A stretch of 64,000 nt of DNA. Source: Owenia fusiformis (taxonomy: Eukaryota > Annelida > Polychaeta > Sabellida > Oweniidae). Numbering within the stretch: the first letter of the stretch is position 1; every line of letters starts with the position of its first letter. This document shows, in pieces, positions 23,679-36,352 of the stretch. The stretch lies in contig CAIIXF020000007.1 in assembly GCA_903813345.2 (NCBI GenBank), forward strand, positions 38,202,759 through 38,266,758, in the 5' to 3' direction. Under the pieces are notes generated by a model, which was not told the origin of the DNA, made no database searches, and worked only from the letters and a program-made list of their open reading frames with translations. Made by a program: the position numbers and the translations under genes.

Positions 23679-24156
23679 GCCTATGGTCCAATAGACGCGA
23701 TAGTTCAGAGTGACAGCAATATTCTACATCAAGCTCAACTTCCGGGTACAGATTTTTTATACATCTGGGTAATAAATTAATACAGGGTCCCATTTTAAAC
23801 ACATCATTTCAGCTTTATTTGACATTCTTCTTCACATGTATTTGCACAAACGATAAAAATACATCATATGAAATGCATTTTCACAAATATTTTCCGGACC
23901 AGACGATAATCATCGAATGTTTTATCATGAAGTCATGACTACGTTCCTGGAAACTGAGACCAGATGTCTCGGTGTGAAACAAGAAGCAAGTTCTCATGTA
24001 TATAACATTGGCTTGATTTCATGTTTGTACATGTTTGACTTGTATAAATTGTAAGGGTTGTAACTTGATAATAGTATAAACTTTATATCATGTGACTGAG
24101 ACAATTACCAATTATGCATGCATATGATTGCTCATTAATGATCATTGTATACCCTG

Positions 24157-24380
24157 CAGGCCCGTAGCCAGGATTTACCTAGGGGGAGTGGTTTTACCAA
24201 AGGGGACTTTTTCCTAGGCAGGGGGGAGCTTTTTGACAGTTTTGGCAAAAAATCTTGCGAAAAGTGCTCAGAATAGTGAACAAGAAAAAACTACATGATT
24301 TTAAAAGAATTTCTGCCTGGAGTGGAGCTGCCCCTCCCTCCGCTCCCACCCCCTGCTCCCACCCCCTGGCTACGGGCCTG
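24157..24380. mobile_element. CAGGCCCGTAGCCAGG MITE
   Basis: Termini CAGGCCCGTAGCCAGGATTT and CCCCCTGGCTACGGGCCTG enclose GGGGGAG-rich ends and a TTTTGGCAAAAAATC core. It is the same family as 53805-54009. I see no clear target duplication at this copy. Confidence 0.7.
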
Positions 24381-24726
24381 CTCTGCTTGTTTATTAATTA
24401 TTATTAGACATATGCTGATGCATTTTGTATTATCTGCTTCAGGATGAGCAAGGATGGAAAAAGTGGGATGGTGCAGTAAGAATGTATAATCCAGTTTTTC
24501 AACACACGACTTTATCACAGAGAGTCAGACTGATTTATTTTTCAAACAACAGACAGAGGTAAGGGCCCTAAATTTTGATGACTTATTATCAGACACTTGG
24601 GTGCTAAATAGTAATCAGTTTGCTGGTCAATGCATAGGCCGTTGGGCAGTCATCCCGATAAATCTTGTCTAGGCTACAGATTTCAAGCCAAATCAGTCAA
24701 TTCAGCTAATCAGTTTAGGACTGATT

Positions 24727-26700
24727 ACTGTATTTGTCACTCAATGTCATATCTTGTATCATACCATATCACTGACTGTCATATCATGTGTCAAACCATG
24801 TCACCCCCTGTCATATCTTGTAACATACCGTGTCACTCACTGTCATATATCGTAACTCACCGTGTAACTCATTGTCATATCTTGTAAAATACTGTGTCAC
24901 TTACTGTCATACCTTGTAACAATCCATGCCACTCACTGTCATATCTTGTAACATACCATGTCACTTAATGTTATATTTTGTATCATACCATGTCACTCAC
25001 TGTCATATCTTGTTACATTCCATGTCACTCAATGTCATATTTTGTATCATACCATGTCACTCACTGTCATATCTTGTTACATTCCATGTCACTCAATGTC
25101 ATATTTTGTATCGTACCATGTCACTCACTGTCATATCTTGTAACATACCATGTTTCTCACTGACATATCTTGTAACATACAATGTCATATCATGTATCAT
25201 TCAATGTCACAAACTGTCATATCATGTGACATACCATGCCACTCACTGTCATATCTTGTATCGTACCATGTCACTCACTGTCATATCATGTATCATACCA
25301 TGTCACAGACTGTCATATCTTGTAACATACAATGTCACTTACTGTCTGATCTTGTAACATATGTCACTCAATGTCATATCTTCTGACATACTGTGTCACT
25401 CAATGTCATATCTTATATCATTCCATTCCACTTACTGTCATACCTTGTAACAATCCATGCCACTCACTGTCATATCTTGTAACATACCATGTCACTTAAT
25501 GTTATATTTTGTATCATACCATGTCACTCACTGTCATATCTTGTTACATTCCATGTCACTCAATGTCATATTTTGTATCATACCATGTCACTCACTGTCA
25601 TATCTTGTTACATTCCATGTCACTCAATGTCATATTTTGTATCGTACCATGTCACTCACTGTCATATCTTGTAACATACCATGTTTCTCACTGACATATC
25701 TTGTAACATACAATGTCATATCATGTATCATTCAATGTCACAAACTGTCATATCATGTGACATACCATGCCACTCACTGTCATATCTTGTATCGTACCAT
25801 GTCACTTACTGTCATATCATGTATCATACCATGTCACAGACTGTCATATCTTGTAACATACAATGTCACTTACTGTCTGATCTTGTAACATATGTCACTC
25901 AATGTCATATCTTCTAACATACTGTGTCACTCAATGTCATATCTTATATCATTCCATTCCACTTACTGTCATACCTTGTAACAATCCATGCCACTCACTG
26001 TCATATCTTGTAACATACCATGTCACTTAATGTTATATTTTGTATCATACCATGTCACTCACTGTCATATCTTGTTACATTCCATGTCACTCAATGTCAT
26101 ATTTTGTATCATACCATGTCACTCACTGTCATATCTTGTTACATTCCATGTCACTCAATGTCATATTTTGTATCGTACCATGTCACTCACTGTCATATCT
26201 TGTAACATACCATGTTTCTCACTGACATATCTTGTAACATACAATGTCTTATCATGTATCATTCAATGTCACAAACTGTCATATCATGTGACATACCATG
26301 CCACTCACTGTCATATCTTGTATCGTACCATGTCACTCACTGTCATATCATGTATCATACCATGTCACAGACTGTCATATCTTGTAACATACAATGTCAC
26401 TTACTGTCTGATCTTGTAACATATGTCACTCAATGTCATATCTTCTAACATACTGTGTCACTCAATGTCATATCTTATATCATTCCATTCCACTGACTGT
26501 CATATCTTGTAACAAACCATGTCACTCACTGTCAAATCTTGTATCATACCATGTAACAGACTTTCATATCTTGTAACATACTGTGTCACTCACTGTCATA
26601 TCTTGTAACATACCACATCACTCACTGTCATATCATGTATCATACCATGTCACAGACTGTCATATTATGTGACATACCATGTCACTCACTGTCATTTATT
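24727..26700 (+). repeat. TGTCAT satellite with 531 bp higher-order unit
   Basis: Basic unit of about 30-32 bp: CATGTCACTCACTGTCATAT followed by CTTGTAACATAC, with variants. From about 24890 a 531 bp block repeats almost identically three times (24926, 25457 and 25988 are equivalent points), differing by a few bases. Because 531 is a multiple of 3, the block keeps frames open and yields 143-codon Cys/His-rich ORFs (CHSLSYLV, THCHIL) that are artefacts. Confidence 0.95.
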
Positions 26701-28026
26701 ATGTCACCACCAAAAGTGGTGACATATTGTTATGGTCTCCGTTTTTTGCGACGGCGGTTGGTGGTTGGCGGTTGGTGGTTGGAGGTTGGCGTCCGGCGTC
26801 CGGAACAATTTCTTACAACTTCCTATAACTTAACAAATACTGTTTAGACTGACTTCAATTTTTTCTAAATCATCTACATGTTCTCAGAAGTTCAAATCTG
26901 ACTTTAGATTTGACATTTGACCTTCAATGACCTTCTCAAGGTCAAAAAGGTCTTTTCAACTTGCTTCACATTGACTAAATTTTTTCCAAAATCATCTACA
27001 TGTTCTCAGAAATTCAAATCTGACTTTAGATTTGACTTTAGATTTGACATTTGACCTTCAAATCTGACTTTAGATTTGACATTTGACCTTCAATGACCTT
27101 CTCAAGGTCAAAAAAGGTCAAAAAGGTCTGTTTTCAACTTGCTTCAAATTGACTAAATTTTTTTTTTCAAAATCATCTACGTGTTCTCAGAAATTCAAAT
27201 CTGACTTAAGATTTGACATTTGACCTTCTCAAGGTCAAAAAAGGTCAAAAAGGTCTGTTTTCAATTTGCTTCAAATTGACTAAAAAATTTTTTCAAAATC
27301 ATCTACGTGTTCTCAGAAATTCAAATCTGACTTTAGATTTGACTTAAGATTTGACATTTGACCTTCAATGACCTTCTCAAAGTCAAAAAAGGTCAAAAAG
27401 GTCTTTTTTCAACTTGCTTCAAATTGACTAAATTTTTTTTTCAAAATCATCTACATGTTCTCAGAAATTCAAATCTGACTTTAGATTTGACATTTGACCT
27501 TCAATGACCTTCTCAAAGTCAAAAAAGGTCAAAAAGGTCTTTTTTCAACTTGCTTCAAATTGACTAAATTTTTTTTTCAAAATCATCTACATGTTCTCAG
27601 AAATTCAAATCTGACTTTAGATTTGACATTTGACCTTCAATGACCTTCTCAATGTCAAAAAGGGTCAAAAAGGTATTTTTTCATCTTGCTTCAAATTGAC
27701 TAAATTTTTTTTTCAAAATCATCTACATGTTCTCAGAAATTCAAATATGACTTTAGATTTGACATTTGACCTTTAATGACCTTCTCAAGGTCAAAAAAGG
27801 TCAAAAAGGTCTGTTTTCAACTTGCTTCAAATTGACCAAATTTTTTTTTCAAAATCATCTACATCTTTTCAAAAGTTCAAATTTGACTTTACAAGTTCTT
27901 AGAAGTTCAAATCTGACTTTAGATTTGACCTTTGACCTTCAATGACCTTCTCAAGGTCAAAAGGTATTTTCCAACTTGCTTTAAATTGACCAAATTGTTT
28001 TAGGTGGTGACATTTTGTCATGTTAA
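26701..28026 (+). mobile_element. GTGGTGACAT element with internal tandem array
   Basis: It begins ATGTCACCACCAAAAGTGGT, then GACATATTGTTATGGTC and a GGCGGTTGGTGGTTGG run. It ends TAGGTGGTGACATTTTGTCA then TGTTAATG. The interior is about eight units of roughly 120 bp with AAATCTGACTTTAGATTTGA, CATTTGACCTTCAATGACC, CTTCTCAAGGTCAAAAAGG and AAAATCATCTACATGTTCTC. A short element with the same ends is at 46537-46677. It interrupts the TGTCAT satellite, which resumes at 28027. No ORF. Confidence 0.7.
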
Positions 28027-28465
28027 TGCCTTGTTCTTACATACCATGCCACTCACTGTCATATTTTGTAACATACAACGTCACACACTGTCATATTATG
28101 TATCATACCATGTCACAGACTGTCATATCATGTAACATACCATGTCAGTCACTGGCATTTGTTATACATACCATGTCACTCACTGTCATATCTTGAAACA
28201 TACCATGTCACTTACTGTCATACCTTGTAATATGCCATGTCACTCACTGTCAGATCTTATAACACCATGTCACTCATTGTAATATCTTGATCATACTACG
28301 TAACTCACTGTCAAATCATGTAGCATACTGTGTTACTCACTGTCATATCTTGTAACACCATGTCACTCATTGTCATATCTTGAAACATACCATGTCACTT
28401 ACAATCATATTTGTAACATACAATGGCACTCAATGTCATATCATGTATCATACCATGTCACTGAC
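28027..28465 (+). repeat. TGTCAT satellite, continued
   Basis: The same 30-32 bp units resume directly after the inserted element, more diverged than the 531 bp blocks. Confidence 0.9.
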
Positions 28466-28469
28466 TTTC

Positions 28470-29900
28470 ATTTTTGAAAAGTGGCCATAAAGTAGTGGAG
28501 CTATTTTCTTCATATTTGGTATATGAATACTTTAAGCATGGCACACTGTCTAATGATACTTTTGGTAGAAGGTGGCCATTTTGAAAAATGGCCGCCATTT
28601 TAACGTATTTTACTATAACTTGAAAAGTAGTGGAGCAATTTTGTTCATATTTGGAATATGAATACTATAGGCATGGCACACTGTCTAATGACTCTTTTGA
28701 TAGAAGGCGGCCATTTTAAAAAATGGCCGTCATTTTAACATATTTTACTATAACTCGAAAAGTAGTGGAGCGATTTTGTTCATATTTGGTATGTGGATAC
28801 TATAAGCATGGCACACTGTCTAATGGCACTTTTGGTAGAAGGCGGCCATTTTTCAAAATGGCCGCCATTTTAACGTATTTTACTATAACTTGAAAAGTAG
28901 TTGAGCAATTTTGTTCATATTTGGAATGTGAATACCATAAGCATGGCACACTGTCTAATGACACTTTTAATAGAAGGCGGACATTTTGAAAAATGGCCAC
29001 CATTTTGAAAAATTGCCGCCATTTTAACGTATTTTACTATAACCCGAAAAGTAGTGGAGCAATTTTGTCCATAATTGGTATATGGATACTACAAGCATGG
29101 CACTCTGTCTAATGACACTTTTGGTAGAAGGCGGCCATTTTGAAAAATGGCCACAATTTTAATGTATTTTACTATAACTCGAAAGGTAGTGGAGCGATTT
29201 TGTTCATATTTGGTATGGCACACCGTCTAATAACACTTTTGGTGGAAGGCGGCCATTTTGAAAAATGGCCACCATTTCTACTTTCTTTTACTATAACTTG
29301 AAAGGTAGTGGAGCGTTTTTGTTCGTATTTGGTATGTGAATACTCTAAGCATGGCACACTATCAAATGACACTTTTGGTGAAAGGCGACCATTTTAAAAA
29401 ATGGCCACCATTTTTCCTTTTTTACTATAACTTGAAAAGTAGTGGAGCAATTTTGTTCATATTTTGTATGTGAATACTATAAGCATGACACACTGTCTAA
29501 TAACACTTTTGGTGGAAGGCGACCATTTTGAAAAATGGCCACCATTTTTTCTTTTTTTACTATAACTTGAAAAGTAGTGGAGCGATTTTGTTCATAATTG
29601 GTATGTGAATACTATAAGCATGGCACACTGTCTAATCTAATAACACTTTTGGTGGAAGGCGACCATTTTGAAAAATGGCCACCATTGAACTTTTTTAACT
29701 ATAGAGGTAGAGGTAGAAGGTGGCCATTTTGAAAAAAGGCTGCTATTTTTACATTATTTACCATAACTCAAAAAAAGTTTGTTCATATTTGGTATGTGAA
29801 TACTTTAAGCAAGACAAATTGTCGAATGAGACTTTTGGTAGAAGACACCCATTTTTAAAAATGGACACCATTTGTATCATATCATACAACCAGCCCTATC
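28470..29900 (-). repeat. 135 bp satellite, inverted array
   Basis: About 10 units are the reverse complement of the monomer at 12835-16160: TAGTGGAGCGATTTTGTTCA, TATGTGAATACTATAAGCAT, GGCACACTGTCTAATGACAC, GGCCATTTTGAAAAATGGCC. Units are more diverged from each other than in the left array and lack the clear four-unit order. Confidence 0.93.
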
Positions 29901-30289
29901 TGGGCTTATGAGACACATTTGAACATTTTAAAATAACTAGTTATTGTTTAAAAATAAAGTCTTTCCTGATCTGCATTATGTCAATTAAATACTGACCAAA
30001 CATCTTAGTGTATCTTTTACTTTTAAAAATGTCACTTAAAGTCAGACTCTCTATTTCCAATTTTTCAAAGAATTATAATGCATTGCTTTGGTTTGAAAAC
30101 CCAGATTGTAATCATGGTTGAAAAAATGTCCATCTTGCTGATATTCAATTGAAAACAAAAACAAGTCAAAATATTGTATCTCTTAACCATTAATTAAAAT
30201 TAACATCATTTATAGATGTGCTGCTACAATGAAAGGAATTTTCTTCAAATACATACATGAAAGCAAGTAAAAATAGATATGGTCGTAAC
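29901..30289. other. Spacer between satellites, nothing seen
   Basis: About 390 bp of AT-rich unique-looking sequence with no ORF, RNA or repeat that I can support. Confidence 0.5.
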
Positions 30290-31760
30290 ATATGTCACTC
30301 ACTGTCAGATGTGGTATCATACCATATTACTCAATGTTGTAACTTGTAACATTTCATGTGACTCACTTTCATATGTTACATACAATGTTGTACTGTCATA
30401 CCTCATAATATACCATCTCACTAACTGTCAGATCTTTTAACACCTTGTCACTCATTGCCATATTTTGTATCATCACCGCATCACTCACTTTCATATCTTG
30501 TAACATACCATGTCACTCACTGTTATATGTTGTAACATACCGTGTCACTCAATGTCTAAGTCATAACATATGATACCCTGTCAGTCACTGTCATACGTTG
30601 TAGCATACCATGTCACTTACTGTCATAGCTTGTAACATACCTTGTAACTCACTGTTATATGTTGTAACATACCGTGTCACTCAATGTCATATGTTATAAC
30701 ATACCCTGTCAGTCACTGTCATACGTTGTAGCATACCATGACACTCACTGTCATAGCTTGTAACATACCCTGCCACTCACTCTTATATGTTGTAACATAC
30801 CATGTCACTCAATGTCATATGTTATAACATATCCTGTCAGTCACTGTCATATGTTGTAGCATACCATGACACTTACTGTCATAGCTTGTAACATACCCTG
30901 TCACTCACTCTTATATGTGGTAACATACCATGTCACTCAATGTCATATGTCATAACATACCCTGTCAGTCACTGTCATACGTTGTAGCATACCATGTCAC
31001 TTACTGTCATAGCTTGTAACATACCCTGTCACTCAATGTTATATGTTGTAACATACCGTGTCACTCAATGTCATATGTTGTAATATACCCTGTCAGTCAC
31101 TGTCATACGTTGTAGCATACCATGTCACTTACTGTCATAGCTTGTAACATACCCTGTCACTCACTGTTATGTCTACTAACATACCGTGTCACTCAATGTC
31201 ATATGTTGTAACATACCCTCTCAGTCACTGTCATACGTTGTAGCATACCATGTCACTTAGTCAAAACTTGTAAAATACCCTGTCACTCGCTGTTATATCT
31301 TGTAACATACCATGTCACTCAATGTTATATGTTGTAACATATCCTGTCAGTCACTGTCATATGTTGTAACATACCCTGTCAGTCACTGTCATACGTTGTA
31401 GCATACCATGTCACTTACTGTCATAGCTTGTAACATACCCTGTCACTCACTGTTATATCTACTAACATACCGTGTCACTCAATGTCATATGTTGTAACAT
31501 ACCCTGTCAGTCACTGTCATACATGGTAGCATACCATGTTACTTACTGTCATATCCTGTCACACACTGTTATATGTTGTAACATACCGTGTCACTCACTG
31601 TTATATCTTGTAACATACCATGTCACTCATTGTCATATCTTGTAACATACCCTGTTAATCACTGTCATCCATTGTAGCATATATTGTTACTACTGTCATA
31701 ACTTGTAACATACTCTGTCACTGTCACTCAATGTCATATCATGTAACATACCGTGTTAAC
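30290..31760 (+). repeat. TGTCAT satellite, second array
   Basis: The same basic unit as 24727-26700 with a different local variant (GTCATACGTTGTAGCATACC and GTCATATGTTATAACATACC alternating in blocks of about 120-125 bp). The orientation is the same as the first array, so it does not mirror it. Confidence 0.92.
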
Positions 31761-31763
31761 ATT

Positions 31764-32800
31764 AATGCATTTTTATCGCACTTTGAAAAACTGCTATATT
31801 GCCGCCGTCTTGTGCTGTTGGGCGGGCGGGTGTGCGGGCGGGCGGGACATAAACCAAATCTTGTCATCAAATTTCCAGGATAACTGCTTACCTGTTCAAC
31901 TTGAAATTTTTACAGATGCAAGAGCAGACTAGTACCAAGATCTGATTAGGTTAAGGGCATGCTGGGTAAACTACGTGGCGGCCATTTTGATATTTTCAAC
32001 AAATCTTGTCATCAAAATTCCAGGAAAACCACTTATCCGTTCAACTTGAAATTTTTACAGATGCAAGAGCAGACTATTGCCAAGATCTGATTAGGTTTTG
32101 GGTATGCTGGCTGAATTACATGGTGGCCATTTTGAATTTTTCAATTTGGTGGCCATTTTGAATTTTTCAACTTGCTCCAAATTGACCAAATTTTTTTTTT
32201 AAAAACATCTACAAGTTCTCAGAAGTTCAAATCTGACCTTAGATTTCAGATTTGACCTTTCATTCGCCTTCAGTGGCCTTGAAAAGGTCAAAAAAGTTGA
32301 TTTTCTAAATTGATATTTTGGATTTAAATTTAGGTCAGCTTAATTACAAAACACCTACTGAGGTCTGAAAAAGTTAAATTTTCAAGGTCGAAGGTCAAGG
32401 TCATTAAACTAGGTCACAAATGATGTTATCCAAGTTTCTCAAAGTTTGAGACTACAAATCAATTCTTGTCATCAAAATTCCAAGAAAACCGCTAACCTGT
32501 TCAACTTGAAATTTTTACACATGCAATAGCAGACTAGTGCCAAGATCTGATTAGGTTTAGGGCATGCTGGGTAAACTACGTGGTGGCCATTTTGAATTTT
32601 TCAACAAATCTTGTCATCAAATTTCCAGGAAAACCACTTATCCGTTCAACTTGAAATTTTTACAGATGCAAGAGCAGACTATTGCTAAGATCTGATTAGG
32701 TTTTGGGTATGCTGGCTGAATTACATGGTGGCCATTTTGAATTTTTCAATTTGGCGGCCATTTTGAATTTTTCAACTTGCTCCAAATTGACCAAATTTTA
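31764..32800 (+). repeat. GGCGGGCGGG-led element with duplicated interior
   Basis: It starts near TTTATCGCACTTTGAAAAAC with a GCGGGCGGGTGTGCGGGCGG stretch. About 130 bp units follow (CAAATCTTGTCATCAAATTT, TTCAACTTGAAATTTTTACA, GATGCAAGAGCAGACTA, TGGTGGCCATTTTGAATTTT) at about 31855, 31995, 32460 and 32605. In between is an AAATCTGACCTTAGATTTCA stretch like the interior of 26701-28026. Probably the same superfamily. No ORF. Confidence 0.6.
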
Positions 32801-32899
32801 TCACCGATATTTATCACTGTGTGTCTTGTTAATAAATGTTTTTATTATTGATTTATTCAGGTCCTCAGAAATGTACAGCAAACAATTAGGATGACAAAG

Positions 32900-33852
32900 A
32901 AAACCAGATAGACATGAGGAAATTGCCACAATACTTCACCAGTATTTATCGTGAAAAACAACTTTTCTTTAATTCACTGCAAGGAGCTGTTGAATATGAA
33001 CAATTAGGATGATAAATGATATGAGACGGCTTAAGGAATGACCACATTACTTCACCAGGATTTATATACATATATATTCGCTGATTAAAAAATAGAAAGA
33101 CATATGCAGCAATAGGCATAATAAATCATACAGGATGTCACACAAGGATTTATGTACATACTGCATATTATATTCAAGGCTATTAAATGATACCAGATGG
33201 ATGGAATGAGGAATTGTGACAGTTGTGATTCTTCTAGACCATGGTGTGAGTGAAGTGTGAAGATGCCCCCCCCCCACATAACAGATAGCACTTTGAATCA
33301 AGTGTGTAGGTGCCACCCCTCCCAATAAACTTTAGCAACATTTTTAAAATAAAAGACAGATGTTGATATAATACAGTACAAAAAGGTCATGAAAATTTTT
33401 GCAAGGGTAATATACATGTAGTATTGTAATTACATAGATGTGTGATGGCTTCATAGCATATACTTTGATCTACAAAGAGGTCATGAAAAATGGAATTTTT
33501 TGCAAGGGTAATATAGTATGGTAATTACATAGAGATGTGTGATGGCTTGATAGCATATACTTTGATCAGCATTAGTCAAGTTCTGAAATCACTTTATCCC
33601 GCAGCAAATTTTTTTACCCAGCGCCGGGATATGTCAGGTCTCAATTAATTATATCCCGTCGTTTGCAAAAAAAAAATTACGGGACAGTGAGTTTGAGAAA
33701 CTGACTGTCCCGAGGCTCAGTGCTACAAAGTGCTCATACGGGATAAAGGTGTTTGCAATTGCGACTATCCCGCGAGCCCTATAAAATTACGTGACAGTGT
33801 AACTGTGATTTATTATATCCCGCTCTGTGAAAAACATTTGTCGGGCTCGGGA
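32900..33852 (-). repeat. Right arm of the 25 kb element, mirror of 12760-11870
   Basis: Reverse complement of the left arm in the same order: the 32905-33045 and 33160-33200 blocks, then 33400-33600 (with a local duplication of TACATAGATGTGTGATGGCT), then 33597-33850 (GCAAATTTTTTTACCCAGCG to AACATTTGTCGGGCTCGGG). A short C tract lies at 33265. No gene. Confidence 0.75.
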
Positions 33853-36058
33853 CTAATAATCAGATCTCCGAAAAGGTAAATTGATAGGGGTACAGTTATC
33901 CCAGATATCCCGGGCCCTCGGGAAATATCATATTGTCTCTCGGAATAAAACCAATATTGAATCCCTCTCAGTAAATAACCTTTATATAATAGCATTGTAT
34001 AACTGCAATATCATTAAACCAACACTCATCCTATACATCTCTTGAGAACGATGTACAACTCCTGGATAGCGTAAACTCCTGAGCAGCGTATACAACTCTT
34101 CAACTTGATATATGACATCATACTTTGGGTGGGATAACAAAGGATATACAATATACAATTGTAGACCTCTCTAAAGGTCAACTGGCAAAATTGTATACCG
34201 ATACTGTAAACCTTGAAAGTACTGTTGATGAAGACCAGAGATCGAGGACACTTTTGCCAGTTGACCGAAAAGAGAGGTTAACAATTGTTCTGTTAGTCCA
34301 AATAATATAATAATTGGACGAATATGTAATCGAATATCACGTGAACATATTTGATAAGTAAAGGTATCATATTTTAGCAAAAAAATCCCCAAACCGTCGA
34401 ATACTTGTAATTTTTCAAAATTAAAAAATTTCAACATTAAAAAACAATTTTTCAAAAATAGCGGTCAACAGTACCTAGTAGTGGTCAACAGTTTACAATT
34501 GTTGACCTCCCCAGAGGTCAACCGGCAAAATTGTATACCGAGACTGTAAACCGAAAAACTACTGTTGACAGAGACCGACGGTCGAGGTCAACAGTAGTTT
34601 AAGGTTTACAGTCGAGGTATATGATTTTGACGGTTGATCTAATGGAGAGGTCTACAATTGTTTTGTTAGTCCGAGTAAACTAATAATACACATATAGACG
34701 ACAATCATCAATCGGCATGGCTTCATTTCACAACCTTTTCTCCGAACCACGTTAGCAATATTTTTTTTAGAAAATCTGGAGACAGTGCAAGTAGCTTAAC
34801 TCTGTATTTGGCACATCACGGCGTACTCGTTAGTGAATTAATGTTAATTTTAAGTTTCTAATTGTATTTTTGCTATACTTGTCGCCTAGTAAAGTCATTT
34901 TCATCAACGTTTACAAAATGTCCGTCTTCCATGTTTTTTTGTAACGTCATGAAACTTTTTTTCAGAAGTAGCGGTCAACAGTACCTAGTAGCGGTCAACA
35001 GTACATAATTTTGACCGCTAATCAACCAATCAGAATCGAGTTTTTCAGTTGAGGTACTAACAATATGCAATTGTTGACCTCTCCAGAGGTCAACCGGCAA
35101 AATTGTATACCGAGACTGTAAACCGAGAAACTACTGTTGACAGAGACCGAAGGTCGAGGTCAACAGTAGTTTCAAGGTTTAAAGTCGAGGTATAAGATTT
35201 TGACGGTTGACCGAATGGAGAAGTCTACAATTGTTTTGTTAGTCAGAAGAAACTAATAATACACATATAGACGACAGTCATCAATCATGGCTTCATTGCA
35301 CAATCTTTTCTTCGAACCACGCCAGCAATGATTTTTTAAGAAAATCTGAAGACAGTGGTAGCTTAACTCTCTGTTTTCGGCACATCACTGCGTACTCACT
35401 AGTAAATTAATGTTAATTTTACATTTCTATTTGTATTTCTGCTATACTTGTCTAGCATATAGTCAAAATATCACTTTCATCAACGTTTACGAAATGTCCG
35501 TCTACCATGTTTTTCTGTAAACATTATGACGTCATATTCCCCATAATTCACAAGTGTAGTACAGTAATACGCGGTCAATAATATGATATCCCATGATGCA
35601 TAGGTGGGGTACAGGCAAAAATGTTGCCCGCTAATTGACCAATCAGATGCGAGTATTTACACTGAGGTACTAACAATACATTTTGTTGACCGCTCATCAA
35701 CCAATCAGAATTGAGTATTTCAATTGAGGTACTAACAACACAAAATGACTGATATCTGTTGTCTTTCCAAAATTATATTAGTTATTTGTAAACAATTTCC
35801 ATACGGCAAATCAAGGACATTTAATTTAGAAAATGTATAATCTTTATTTTTCAGATACAATATCAATGAGATTGCCTCCCGGAGATTCAGTACTTTATTT
35901 AGTTTGCCTTGAATATCCTTTTAACTTTGATATAGACAAAGAAACCAAACAAAATGCGTTTCGTTCATGGATATGTTCATGTCCCGACCTACACCTGTAA
36001 ACAGAACATAAAACAGTTTCTCTTGTTGTTCAATGATACATTATATTGGCGTTTTTGC
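33853..36058. repeat. Extra segment of the right arm with GTCAAC foldbacks
   Basis: Absent from the left arm. It holds half of the 41874 foldback family (33930-33990, CTCTCGGAATAAAACCAATA). It also holds three hairpin elements that begin near CAATTGTWGACCTC, continue GGTCAACYGGCAAAATTGTA, and end GGTCTACAATTGTTTTGTTA or close to it (34147-34302, 34491-34672, 35065-35245). The last two lie in direct repeats of about 460 bp (34491-34950 and 35065-35520). CAACAGTACCTAGTAGCGGT is scattered between. No ORF. Confidence 0.65.
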
Positions 36059-36352
36059 ATCAGCACATTGGTGTTGTTGCATCATCGATAAGAAACAGAG
36101 TGGTGTTGTTGCATCAATAGTGAGGAATCAAAACCACGAATTTATCGCTTCTTGATGATGCTACATGTATACCAATGACAGTTTTTTAAAATATAGATCA
36201 TGCGCTAACTGTATGTGTATGATTATTGAGCAACTCGTCCTAGAAATGGGTGTAAATTGGGAAAACAAAACATCGTACGAAAATCTATCACCGGAAGTCT
36301 GGCCATCTTGATGCAACAACACGGTGTTGTTGCATCACGATACCCCCCAGTG
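36059..36352 (-). repeat. Right terminal inverted repeat
   Basis: The reverse complement matches 11028-11320 at about 90%: the palindrome pair GATGCAACAACAC/GTGTTGTTGCATC at the tip and direct GATGCAACAACACC boxes further in. It ends CCCCCCAGTG followed by GTCTA. Confidence 0.65.

Larger units (their letters stand above)
11028..36352. mobile_element. Candidate giant DNA transposon, 25.3 kb, inverted ends and 5 bp TSD
   Basis: The left end reads CACTGGGGAGTATCGTGATG. The right end, reverse-complemented, reads CACTGGGGGGTATCGTGATG. Both are bordered by GTCTA (11023-11027 and 36353-36357), a likely target-site duplication. The ends stay about 90% alike for roughly 270 bp. Further matching inverted blocks follow in the same order: 11876-12230 with 33850-33400, 12430-12700 with 33200-32920, and the 135 bp satellite at 12835-15770 with its reverse-oriented version at 28470-29900. 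No transposase is visible inside, so it would be non-autonomous. The 5 bp TSD with a CAC start recalls Transib-like elements and the CACTG start recalls animal EnSpm/CACTA. I cannot decide between them. The alternative is two separate elements inserted in opposite orientation. Confidence 0.55.

Noticed and set aside
24630-26847. Long Cys/His-rich ORFs (up to 143 codons) repeated three times
   Set aside because: They are frames of the TGTCAT satellite. Overlapping frames are equally open and the repeats are exact DNA copies.
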